This document shows positions 1 to 10,035 of a stretch of 64,000 nt of DNA, piece after piece. The position numbers were made by a program, and so were the translations under genes. The notes under the pieces were generated by a model. The model saw only the letters and a list, made by a program, of their open reading frames with translations. It was not told where the DNA came from and did no database searches. Every line of letters begins with the position of its first letter. The stretch's first letter is position 1. The DNA comes from Babylonia areolata (Eukaryota; Mollusca; Gastropoda; Neogastropoda; Buccinidae), in assembly GCF_041734735.1 (NCBI RefSeq), contig NC_134876.1, positions 14,553,269-14,617,268 of the forward strand, given 5' to 3'.

Positions 1-1032
1 TACTTTTTATTAACTTGCATCAGTTATCAATATCTACATTTTATACACCAGTTCTAGCTTTTTAAGCATGTATGTAAGATGTAAAGAAGATGACAGTTTT
101 AGTTTATTCTGTTGGACCCGCTTGCTATCTTTCTCAAATAGGTGATATGATTTGGAAGTGCAGTGTGCAAAGAGTAGCTGTTAACTTTTCTGTCAGGTAT
201 TTTTGTCTTTTGCAAATTGGAAATGAAAATAATTTCTGCTGACATAGAAAATAGAATAAACAAAAGAAAATTTAATAAGGATAAATACAAGAAAAATCTT
301 GACAGAATAAAGGCAAGATTTCTTTTTGTTTTGTTTTTTCATTGAAAACATTAATGACTAATAGTAATACTAGGATTGCACCATTGTGGAATGAAGTGCC
401 AGCAGACATTTATTAGAGTGTGCAGTATAAACTTAACACATTAAAAAATGGTAAATCATGAGACTTGGAACGATATATGAATAATTTTTAAACATCAAAA
501 AAAGTCTAAACCCAGAGCTTACAAACCACCAGTCATGGTGATCAATACTGTAAAGTAAGCAAACTGATTGAATTAAAAAAGTATTGGTATATAATATTAG
601 ATTGTACAGCAGCTTAAAGGCTGTGACAGAAAGGAAGAAATCTGGTTGTACAAGTAGTTGGTTGTTGTTATTGCTTACTTTTCTTTTTTTGTGAATAAAA
701 TGAATTTTAGATGAAAAGCAAGAAAGTAGAAGAGCAGATTTTCCTCTTCATCTTGTGGAATGGTCCTGGCACTAGTCTGTTGGATCAGATGTTTTATTAA
801 ATTCATGATTTAGGTGACAGACCAGACCTAACCCTACATGTGTATTTGATCATTCAGGTGTCAGGCCAGACCCAACCCTGCATGTGTATTTGTTCTTACT
901 GCGATGCTCTTCAAGGTATTCCACTCTAAAACTTCAGCGCCATGCAGTCACATTTTGGTTGTGCAAACATGATGTACCATTCAGAGACCTTACAAACTGT
1001 TTATTTTAAGTGAGCATATTGATTGTGTGCAG
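1..1032. other. Upstream intron of UBE2G2, no exon seen
   Basis: AT-rich sequence without a convincing exon. The first visible UBE2G2 exon starts at 1033 in the middle of a codon, so this stretch is inferred to be intron and the start-codon exon lies outside the window. Positions 812-895 hold two tandem copies of a unit of about 43 bp (AGACCTAACCCTACATGTG and AGACCCAACCCTGCATGTG). Confidence 0.6.
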
Positions 1033-4000
1033 AGCTGACACTTAACCCACCAGAAGGAATCATTGCAGGCCCAATCAATGAAGACAACTTTTTTGAATGG
1101 GAAGCCTTGATAATGTGAGTCACAACGTTGGTTATTCAACTGATTGTTTAATAGGGCATTTTTAAAATGTGTGTTCACCCATAAAAAGTCTGTTGCCTGC
1201 AAGTGTAAGTATCCAGCCTTTTCATGAGGAGCTAATGGGACAGTATATATGCAAAATCACCATGTTGATTTAGCCCCCACCTCCACCCCCCACCCACCCT
1301 TTTTTTTCTTTTTTCTTTTCTTTTTTTCTTGTTCAGTTGCTGTTTTGTTGATGACAAGTACACTACATTATATTTCTATGATTGAATATGATGATAATGG
1401 CAGCTCATTATTCACTTGTAGCTTATCATGGTTTGTGGTATTAGATTTTTAAGTTTGGGAGTTGTTAATGTTGGGTGCATTGCTGTTCCAAGTTAGCCAT
1501 ATCAGCTCACATTGTTATTCTGGCCCATTGTTAGGTTAGCAATAAGCCCATTTGAAGAATAGTTGGGTGTTTTTGTTTCTTTTGTTTTGTTTTTTTGTTG
1601 TTGTTGGGAGGGGTGTGGGTGTGTGTGTTTTTTTAATGCTTGAGTTAAGGGCTTGCTTACTCATTTCTTTGTGTCATTGATAAATTTTGGATGATTAGAG
1701 ATGGTGTTGACCAGGATTTGATTTGTTTTTGCGGATGATATATATAATGAAATGAAATGTGATTAAATTACCTTTTCTGGTTGTTTTTAAAATGTAAAGA
1801 AACTTTTTTGTTAATGAAAGGAAGGGAACCTTGTTATTTCAAGCATGATCATCACAAGTTAGCTTTGTTAGTAAACAACATTTTGTAAGTTAATGAGTAA
1901 AATAAACTGTAATCTTAGGTCCAAAGGGAAAAAGTTCCCCCATTCTTCTCATGTCAGGACTTCAGAGTCTGAACACTGAGTATCCTGCTTTTCTTCTGCA
2001 GGGGTCCAAAGGACACTGTTTTTGATGGTGGTGTTTTCCCTGCTAGACTGACCTTCCCTGCTGATTACCCTCACAGTCCACCCAAGATGAGGTTTACCTG
2101 TGAATTATTCCACCCCAACAGTAAGCCAACGTTATAGTGTGCACATGTCTGGGTGTATGTGTGTGTCTTGATCTGGATATTCATTGTTTTGTATACAGGG
2201 ATCGCGCTAGACTTTTTCAAAACGCGTGCAGCTTACGCAAAGTCGGCAAAAAAACGCGTAAGTTAGAGTCGGAATTGCGTCAGACCTATGACACTAAATC
2301 AAAGGTTTACTCACCTATTTTCGCCGCTCACGTCGGCGCTGAAATTCACCGCAAGCCCTGACAATCAGTTCGTTGCACTGGCTCAATGCTGGACCTTCCA
2401 TTGCAATGCGCAACAGCGTGTCCACATGCGCATCTGTCAGTCTTGATCGGTCAGCAGTTTTGATCATATTTTGCCAGCTGAAACCTCTCTCACAAGGAAC
2501 AGAGCTGACAGGGACTGTCAATGCAATGTTCGCCAGCACAGCAAAATCAGGATATGTTGCGTCATAATCCATGATGACGACTTTGCAGGCTTTCTCGAAA
2601 CTGTCTGGGTTGTGTGCCTGTAGTGTGTACTTGAATTCAGGGAAATCGCGCAGCGCTCTGTCCCGTTCAATTAGTACATTGTCCCCTCCATCAGCGGCAA
2701 AACGATCAATCACTGTGTCCAGTGCATCTGTGGCATGCTGTTGCAGGTTGCGTGCTGGATACATTCGAACATCAAAAATGGCTCCGAGGGCTGTTAGGAT
2801 GTCCAGATCGGCTGTGGGGAACCGGTTTTCCAAATTCTGAATCAAACTTTGCAGAAACGCCTCCCTCATGGTGGTGTATGATCTCACACGCACTGCATCA
2901 CAATGCAACAAATCCTGTCCTTTGTAGCTGTTGTGTACTCCAGTAAACTCCTGTTCCGTTGGTCCAACAGTGTGCAGAAAATCAGCTAGTCTCTGTCGTG
3001 TGCTTGCCACTCTTGGCTTGATGACAGACAGGTTGACGTTTTCCTCCTGGAAACACTTGTTTAGTCTGTCTATCACAGGCAGAATGTCCAGAAGCATGTG
3101 CATGGTCGCCACAAACCAGTAGGCCCTCAGCTGTCGTGCAATGCCTTCTGCAGCTGGGTTCTTACGTCCATCCTGTTCCAGCACAATCACCAGCACCTCC
3201 CAGTTGGCATACACACTTTCAAGGGCTTTGGTGAAACTCACCCATCGAACTGAACAAGGTTCTTTCAAACTCACGAAGTCTGAATCATCAAAAGCACGAT
3301 GAAGTTCTCGCAGGCGTTCATAACGAAGAGCAGAATTCTTAAAATAAAAATGGACACTGTTCAAAACTCGGCGACAGTCTGCAACCTTTGGTGTGTCCCT
3401 AGCTGCGTTGGAAGCCACCAGTGCCACACGGTGTGCAGCACAGTGCACGTGAACGAGATGAGGACAGATCTGTTGGAGACGTACACCAACACCACTGTTT
3501 TTCCCGAACATGACGCTTGCCCCGTCTGAACCTAGCCCTATCACTTTCACAGTGTCGATGCCCTTCTGGTTCAGCACTTGAGACACTTTATTGAACACAG
3601 TCTCCGCATCTCCAGCTGAAACAGTGTAGTTGCCACAAAAAGTAGTGTGTGCCTCCCCGTTCTTTGTGTAGCGCAGAAAAATGATCAGCTTTTTATTTAC
3701 TGTTACATTTACTGTCTCGTCAATGATGACACCAACAAAAGGACTGTTGTGCACGTCAGACAGTGCCTGTGTTTCCATGGCTGTTGCGATGCAGTCTTGC
3801 ATTTCTGACACTGCAGAGTGGTGGGAGTAGCAATCTCCCTCTAGCTGTGAACATCCATTTGCTTTCTGCAGTTCTAACAATGATGAAAACTTGACATTGG
3901 GTACCATTTCTTTTGCCAGCCAGTATGCAGATCTAATCATGGCAGTTTGTTTTGTCACACTCTCAGTAGCAGCCCTGTCTACCTGTTGTTTCATCAACTT

Positions 4001-7000
4001 TCGTGAAGCAACCAAACTCTCAGCTCTCACATGATCCTTTGTTTTTTGATGTCTCACAAGAGCAGACTTTTGCATGTCAGTACATCCTTTCGTGAAGGCA
4101 TTGCTTTCACCAGCCTTGATGCACAAGTCACAAAACAACTGTCCCATATCAGCAGAAGAGTCCGACAGCCATGGAAAATCTCTTTTCCACAGAACATTCC
4201 ATCTTTTGTGAACTTCCAACCGTGGCTTTTTAGCTGGTAAAGTGGTCGTTTCTGACGACAATGTTGGAGCCGACGATGTTGAAGTCGCAAGCTGCTCAGA
4301 AGCAGCAGCCGGAGATTGCTCTGGAGCAATAGTTTCACGACTAGACGAAAAAAACGATGACAACTTGCGCTGCATATTCAGTCGATTCCGTGACTGAGTG
4401 GAAAACAAAAAAAACGCTTGGGCCTGAGCTAGCCGAGTAACGTTCAGCAGTCAAACAAGGCTTAACTTTCCCGCTACAGGGTCACGCCCTGTAATGACGC
4501 CACTCTGTTCCAAAACTCGTCAGCTAAGCAGTGTTGTGTGCGCGGGTCACGGCTGCTCAGCCGAGCACAAAATCCACCTCTTTAGTTTCCGAGCAGCGTC
4601 TAGCATCTGGGGTCAAACTTTTTTTAATGCCAGACTTTCCCACCACACTCTGCATTGGCATTTCTGGCCCCACCTGGGCACTGCCTTCTTTGTTTCACTT
4701 GGCCCCGCAGCCCCTGCCCCACTTTTCTCACGCTTCCACACCATCCACACATTTCCTGCAGAGATTACACTCACCCTGCTCTCCATGCCCCTGCTGCTTG
4801 CACTCACCATGCTACAGTGTGTTCATTTAAACACTTGTGCTGACAAGAAAAAATCTACAACTCAAAAGGGTGGGCTGATCTGCATGCAGGCATGCTAAAT
4901 GGGGAGGTACCCGTAAAGTCGACAGCTCATTGCGTCAACAGCTCATTGCGTCAACAGCTCATTGCGTCGACAGCTCATACACATTTTAGGATCGGTAAAA
5001 CATTTTTCAGAATACAATTACAATATCGGCACGGTCACACACATACACACACACGTGCACACGACTCTTTCGGAAAGAGAGGAGAGAGAGAGGGGGGGGG
5101 AGGGAGAGAGAGAGACAGACACTGAGACAGAGACAGACAGACAGAGACAGAGAGAGACGCACACACACACACACTTTTAACGCGTAAACCTTGCATCGTA
5201 TGTGCACTAGTTTTTTTCCCCCCGTTCTTTATTATTTGTTTGCTGTCGACGCAATGAGCTGTCGACGCAATGACATGGACCCGCTAAATGTTCTGGTGAT
5301 TTTTACGATTTCATTGTAATAAGCGTATGTTTTCTTAGAGAGGGATTTAAATTTTACGATTTTTGCGATCATGTTTCTGCTTGACCTTCTCTTCTCTTTC
5401 TTCATGTATGTTTCAACCGTTGCCGCAACAATTGCTATGTAAGAAAATATATTGTGTTTGGAGTCAATAGAAAGCTCATTTTGCATTCTTTGTAGAAACC
5501 CACTTCTTTTGTCGTTATTTCCAATCCATCCGGGAATATGATGCGCGAAAGAAACAAAGCAGATTTACCGCTGAACAAGCGTACAGCGAGTGCCGCTGGC
5601 ACGGCCTGTTTGTCAGCCACGTTTGTTTATATCCATGCCCTACTTCCTGGGTTCATGAACTTTCGCTGGGCCAAATAAAGTGCCAGCACTGAACATCCGT
5701 GGGGTACTCTGTTAATTGGCTGTAGCACGTAGGCATCTCGCAGTGCTCCGCATGCACAGACACTTTGTCTTGTACCGTCTGATTCAATATCGGAAACCTA
5801 GCTGCCAAGTCAGTCCTAAAGTTGCATTGATACGGCTTGGAGAAAAAGTTGTTTTGCGTAAGCGTTACGCGTGAGCGCTGTGAAAATGCGTCAGCGAAAA
5901 TCAAAATGCGTCAAATACGCGAAAAACATGCGTTAACGCGATCCCTGTGTATACATGTGTGTTTTGGTCTTTTTGTTGTGTCTGTATGTTGTGTAGAAAT
6001 TTTCTGTTGTGAATATTACAAAAATGAACTGTTTTCTGATTGTTTTTTTCATGAAATTTTAGAGTGTGGGTTTTGCTTTGTAATATATCATGCATCAGTT
6101 GTCTCTGTTTGCCTGCATTAAAGCTCTTCATTCTCACTCCTAGATAACAGCTTTTTAGCTCATTTGGAATTCATGCAAACCAGATATAGCTGCCAAGTTG
6201 TGTGGTGCTGTAGATACACCATCAAAATTGGATTAACATGGGATTTGTGCAAGAATATTTTTAAAGTTAGGGAATGGTCTATTTAGAGATTGAATCTGGA
6301 GGAATGTTTTTCTAGTTGCAGTTTAAAAAAAATGTTAGTAACTGTTAATAGATAAAATGCTGCTCAGAATAAGGAGCTGTTCTGTTGGGATAGAAAATTT
6401 AATAGAAGGTTGAGACCAGCTATTCAAGTACTATACATCACCGGATTCGGGATGTTGGTTCTTTGAACAAAGGGTTCATAATCAGAGGTTGTATTGTACC
6501 TCATGAGTTTCATGACCTTTGATTCAGTAGAAGAGATCTCTAGGCATATTTTATTTATTTTAAATGATAAAGTCAGTCGCTTGTTTTCAGTCCTCACAAC
6601 TCAAGTGTGTCCTTGGTTTTTCTTTTGTTCATAGTTTACCCTGACGGTCGAGTGTGCATCTCCATCCTACATGCCCCTGGTGACGACCCCATGGGCTATG
6701 AAAAAAGTGATGAGCGGTGGAGCCCAGTGCAGAGTGTGGAAAAAATTCTCCTGTCTGTTGTCAGTATGTTAGCAGGTTTGTGTCTCTGTGTTCTAATCTT
6801 TATTCAAGTCACATGTAATGTATGCTGGTTCCACAGTCAGCAGTGAATATCTTTCGATTCCATAATGTCACATTTTACACATTATACTTTTGGGGAGGAC
6901 GGGGATTCATTCATTTATGTGTACATGTAGGTATTATGTTTCTTTTTATTTCTTTTGTCTTTCAGATTGGTGAATTGTGACTAGTATTATTCTCCTGTAT

Positions 7001-7589
7001 ATGGGAAGGAAAAAAGAAAGGAAAAAAAAGAGATGACAGTGCCACTCACCACAGTAACCACCAAAGGCACTTTCAGAATTTCTTCTTCTTCTTCTCCCCC
7101 CCCCCCACCCCCACCCCTGCTGACTGTTGGTAAATTTGATTCTCAGTTAATGTTTTGTTGTTGTTCTTATCAGTATCAAAGTGCAAATCAAAGTAAAGTC
7201 TTAACATCTGGCACTTTGGATACAGTAAAGATGCGAGTCAGCTCAGTGTTGTTGTTTGGTTCACTTCATTCATCAACTTGTACACAAAGTAACGAAAATT
7301 GGAAAGACTAACTTTCCCTGTTTTCTGCTCTAACAAATTGCTTTGCTTCTCTGGTCTGTTTTTGTTCTTAATCTTTTATTGCTTATATATTGTATGCTTC
7401 TCAGAATGTGGGAATTGTGCTTCCTAGGTATTGACCAGTATGTTTAGAATTGAAATGGTTTTCATTTTAATTCCAGAGCCAAATGATGAGAGTGCAGCAA
7501 ATGTGGATGCTGCCAAGAAATGGAGAGAAGATCGACAGCAGTTTGAAGACATCGCAAAAGCAACAGTGAAAAAGTCTTTAGGATTATGA
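1033..7589 (+). CDS. UBE2G2: Ubiquitin-conjugating enzyme E2 G2 (5'-partial, four exons)
   Basis: E2 enzyme that passes ubiquitin to ER-associated degradation ligases (family knowledge: gp78/AMFR and HRD1) on the cytosolic face of the ER. Exons are 1033-1114, 2002-2120, 6635-6775 and 7477-7589; all introns are GT-AG and phases close. Visible landmarks are [20 protein letters not shown] in exon [16 protein letters not shown] in exon B, and the active-site block [20 protein letters not shown] in exon C, with catalytic Cys in RVCIS. Exon C also has the acidic loop characteristic of G2/R1-type E2s. The C-terminus ends KKSLGL and stops at 7587-7589. The first visible exon begins with AG completing a split codon, as in the vertebrate gene where exon 1 ends inside the Gln codon before LTLNPP. 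The missing first exon (about 15 residues) is upstream of the window. The intron 2121-6634 carries a hAT transposon. Identity is near certain. Confidence 0.96.
1115..2001 (+). other. UBE2G2 intron
   Basis: GT-AG intron (GTGAGT donor, CTGCAG acceptor). T-rich, with a C-rich then T-rich stretch at 1267-1330. No coding or repeat element recognised. Confidence 0.85.
2315..4375 (-). CDS. hAT transposase (ZNF862/KIAA1586-like), 686 aa
   Basis: Cut-and-paste transposase with one uninterrupted frame. From the Met at 4375, an N-terminal CCHH zinc finger of TTF/BED type is at about residues 82-115 (FCDLC ... RHQKTKDH). The RNase H-like core includes [15 protein letters not shown] (first Asp) and [18 protein letters not shown] followed by CAAH. 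The C-terminal hAT dimerisation block is [20 protein letters not shown], with Glu in CERGF near residue 629. The frame stays open 11 codons further 5' but has no ATG there, so 4375 is the first standard start. The closest family I recognise is the zinc finger 862/KIAA1586-like hAT group. Host domestication is unlikely because the ORF sits between matching inverted repeats. Activity cannot be judged from sequence alone. Confidence 0.9.
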   Translation of the reverse strand: MQRKLSSFFSSSRETIAPEQSPAAASEQLATSTSSAPTLSSETTTLPAKKPRLEVHKRWNVLWKRDFPWLSDSSADMGQLFCDLCIKAGESNAFTKGCTDMQKSALVRHQKTKDHVRAESLVASRKLMKQQVDRAATESVTKQTAMIRSAYWLAKEMVPNVKFSSLLELQKANGCSQLEGDCYSHHSAVSEMQDCIATAMETQALSDVHNSPFVGVIIDETVNVTVNKKLIIFLRYTKNGEAHTTFCGNYTVSAGDAETVFNKVSQVLNQKGIDTVKVIGLGSDGASVMFGKNSGVGVRLQQICPHLVHVHCAAHRVALVASNAARDTPKVADCRRVLNSVHFYFKNSALRYERLRELHRAFDDSDFVSLKEPCSVRWVSFTKALESVYANWEVLVIVLEQDGRKNPAAEGIARQLRAYWFVATMHMLLDILPVIDRLNKCFQEENVNLSVIKPRVASTRQRLADFLHTVGPTEQEFTGVHNSYKGQDLLHCDAVRVRSYTTMREAFLQSLIQNLENRFPTADLDILTALGAIFDVRMYPARNLQQHATDALDTVIDRFAADGGDNVLIERDRALRDFPEFKYTLQAHNPDSFEKACKVVIMDYDATYPDFAVLANIALTVPVSSVPCERGFSWQNMIKTADRSRLTDAHVDTLLRIAMEGPALSQCNELIVRACGEFQRRRERRK
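4902..5282. mobile_element. Nested non-autonomous hAT-like element (381 bp)
   Basis: Inserted within the hAT element and flanked by an exact 8-bp duplication, GCTAAATG, at 4894-4901 and 5283-5290. Both ends begin GGG when read inward. The next 13 bases differ, then the ends match again as inverted repeats starting GTCGACAGCTCATTGCGTC. The left side has about 3.6 direct copies of the 16-bp unit GACAGCTCATTGCGTC (4921-4978); the right side has about 1.6 inverted copies (5248-5273). The interior is microsatellite (CA and GA runs). No coding capacity. The 8-bp duplication suggests mobilisation by a hAT transposase. Confidence 0.75.
5040..5178. repeat. CA and GA microsatellites
   Basis: Compound simple repeat (CA, GA and CAGA runs) forming the interior of the nested element at 4902-5282. 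Confidence 0.9.
5956..6634 (+). other. UBE2G2 intron, 3' part
   Basis: The remainder of the intron holding the hAT element, ending in an ATAG acceptor at 6634. No gene or further repeat recognised. Confidence 0.8.
6776..7476 (+). other. UBE2G2 last intron
   Basis: GT-AG intron (donor GTTTGT, acceptor TTCCAG). Contains a TTC run followed by a C-rich stretch at 7080-7115; otherwise nothing recognised. Confidence 0.85.
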
Positions 7590-8790
7590 ATTCAAATCAT
7601 TTCAGTAATTTACAATGGGACAGATCCTCAACAGTTGTGACATTCAGGATACATATGCAGGTGATTCACTCATTGCAAGACTGAAGAGACTATGAAAAAC
7701 TTCCATTGAGTCACCGTCATGTGTTTCATGGCGGATCAGCAACCTGTTGTCGTTCAGGTATATCTTTGTGAAGACTGTGGGGGTCATCTGGAATAACCTG
7801 AGTAGCTGTCAACACCAGTGTTATTGGGGTGGGTTTTTTGTTTTGTTTTGTGTTGTTGTTTTTAATCATGTGTATGAACAAGTACTTATGTATCAACATA
7901 TTCAACCTGATTTGATTGTATGTGTCAGATGTCTCTGTGTGTCCATGGCAAGCTTTGGCATTGTCTTTTTTTTTCAGGGAAAGCAATGGCTAGAGAAACA
8001 AAACCTAGCAGGATAACAAGTTTTAATAAGACTTTTTATTCTACCCTTTGTAAGAACCTGCTGAACAGAAGTGAAAATCAGAAACCCTTAAAACATTTCT
8101 GCTTAATTTCTATAACATGAGAAATGGTTATTTTGCCAGAAACTATCATTGTTTGAAATTATTATTCAGTTGACTGTAAACTGTTAAGTGATTCTATGTC
8201 TGTTTATCACTTTATGATAAATGGGTAACACAAGTAATTCAGCCCATTTTAACATTAACCAGTTAGTGTCATTTAAGGAAATATTAGATATATAGGAAGA
8301 CTTTGAAATGACCTTTGCCAAGTACCTTTTCTGTTCTGTAAGTCCTATTGTATATTGATTTACTATTCTTGAGTCCTAAAGGACTCACGTTTCATGTCAT
8401 TTATTGTAGACATGGTTCATGCTGATTGTTAAAAGCTTATCAGTGATAAATTATTATTTTGTGTATCATGTACAAAAATCTGTCCAAGCTTCAATTGTGT
8501 CCATTCACAGGAACGGTTGCAATATTTATTATATTCTGTTTGACTGTATTACGTCTATGGTAAAGCATTGCATTTTGTGATAGAATGAGATTTTTTTCCC
8601 GTTTGATTGTTACTTCTTGTTTTCAATAACAGATTGTAAAATAAGTTATGTGATTATGTTGTTTTTTTTCAATATTCTGTTTAAAGTATGTTTTCTCTCA
8701 CATGCTCATTTATTTCGATCACCCCCTTTGCTTATCCTATCTTCCCAGTATTTTAATTAAAAATTCAGCTTTTTTGTAATATAAATAAAA
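7590..8790 (+). other. Inferred UBE2G2 3'UTR with AATAAA at 8784-8789
   Basis: AT-rich sequence after the stop codon with no other gene. A canonical polyadenylation hexamer AATAAA lies at 8784-8789 in an A/T-rich context. The transcript end is inferred; earlier weak signals cannot be excluded. Confidence 0.5.
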
Positions 8791-9590
8791 TTTACGCCTG
8801 ATCCACACACCTCATTCATTTTAGGAAAAATCATTATATTCATACACTTAACTAATCGATGTAGTATATAATTTAGTAGTTGTTTGGGGGTTTTTTTTAT
8901 TGTTTTTTTAGTTTCACACACTGTGTTCCAGCTTAGACTGTGCAGAATCAATAACTTTTCAACTGGTGGTTTTTTGTTGTTTTTTTGTCAGTGTGATGCC
9001 ATGTCTTACCTGCAGTCTGTCAGTGACTTTGCTGTTTGTCCAGTTTCCCTTAGTTCAGTCTGTGGAATGATAGCTTTTTAACTATAATTCTGTCTGCCTC
9101 TTCTTCCCCTCCCTCTCTCTCTTTCTCTTTCTCTGTGCACAATGCCTGATTGATTCCTATGCCTCTTTTTTTTCTTGCATATCATTCTCTTTGCCCTTGT
9201 TTTGCATCTCCCTCTTATCTCTCTCTTTGTCTGTCTGGTATGTGTGTTGTTTGTTAAATTTGTATGGAGTTTTCAGAAGGATGCTGTTAATAGAAGCTTC
9301 TGTTGTTATTTTTGAGATAATGAATATGTGATAAACACTCAGTGCATTCTACATATCTTTGAATGTGCGTGTACAGATCTATCCATCTCTCTCCATCTGA
9401 CTTTTTGTCTCAGTTTCTCTTTTTGTCCATTGGTCTTTATCTTTCTCTGCATACTATAACTGAGCAAGCTTACGTAGCTGAAGTGAAGCAACAGGAAGAG
9501 TGATGTAGCCTTCATTTGATTTCAAGTAAGATGTTTAATCAACAGAGTTAGTCATTCCAGCTTTCAAAATATTAATCTAATTACACATCC
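8791..9590. other. Intergenic, no feature recognised
   Basis: T-rich and CT-rich simple sequence (for example the TCTCTC runs at 9100-9140). No exon or mobile element recognised. Confidence 0.6.
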
Positions 9591-9595
9591 TTTAG

Positions 9596-9695
9596 TGTGA
9601 CCCACTGGTGCAGACTCCGTCAGGGTCTGGATTTCTGTCCTGTCCAAACTACTGGTCCGCTAACAAAATTTTAACTAGGTCCGCTAACAAAATCT
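9596..9695 (-). repeat. Fragment of a dispersed repeat (GTGACCCACTAGTGCAG family)
   Basis: Contains GTGACCCACTGGTGCAGACT, a CAGGGTCTG block and CTGTCCTGTCCAAACTACT. These are shared with copies at 27862-28095, 32531-32662, 42228-42275 and 56190-56250. A short duplication, GGTCCGCTAACAAAAT, follows. Strand is given relative to the longest copy (27862). Confidence 0.65.
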
Positions 9696-10035
9696 TAACT
9701 ATGACATATGCACAGAAAAAGCAGCTGAATGAAAATCTAATTCTCCCAAAATGATTGTGGAGAATAATCACAGAAATAGACATTTCTGTTGCAAGTGCTG
9801 ATGTCCAAACCTCACAGAATGCTCAGTGTTATTTCACATCCAGTGCACTGTGTTGGTTTAGACAAGCCATTATGGGCTTCCCATGCAACTTTGTCCTCTG
9901 AGCCAACCCCCACCACCCACCCCACCCTCTTTCTCCCTCTGACTCTTCCTCCGGGACCTGCAACTTTGTCCTCTGAGCCCACTGTTCTAGAAATAGGTGG
10001 ACAGCAGATTCCTTCTTTGAGCCCCTTTGCTAACT

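Larger units (their letters stand above)
2196..5947 (-). mobile_element. hAT-superfamily DNA transposon, near full length
   Basis: A 3.75 kb element inside a UBE2G2 intron. The left end starts CAGGGATCGCGCTA and the right end finishes GCGATCCCTG, giving terminal inverted repeats that begin CAGGGATCGCG. Subterminal regions are rich in GCGT motifs (2220-2275 and 5845-5935). It is flanked by the 8-bp direct repeat TGTATACA at 2190-2197 and 5948-5955, the size typical of hAT. The left copy shares its last CA with the terminal CA of the element, as if one CA of CACA was lost. It encodes an open transposase antisense to the host gene, and a 381-bp nested element lies upstream of that ORF. Open frame, matching ends and a recognisable target-site repeat argue for a fairly recent insertion. 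Confidence 0.9.

Noticed and set aside
2373-3529. Several plus-strand frames of 60-90 codons
   Set aside because: Opposite-strand shadows of the hAT transposase.
4494-4898. 134-residue plus-strand frame
   Set aside because: Lies in the non-coding part of the hAT element upstream of the transposase, ends at the nested element, has no recognisable domain and is compositionally biased.
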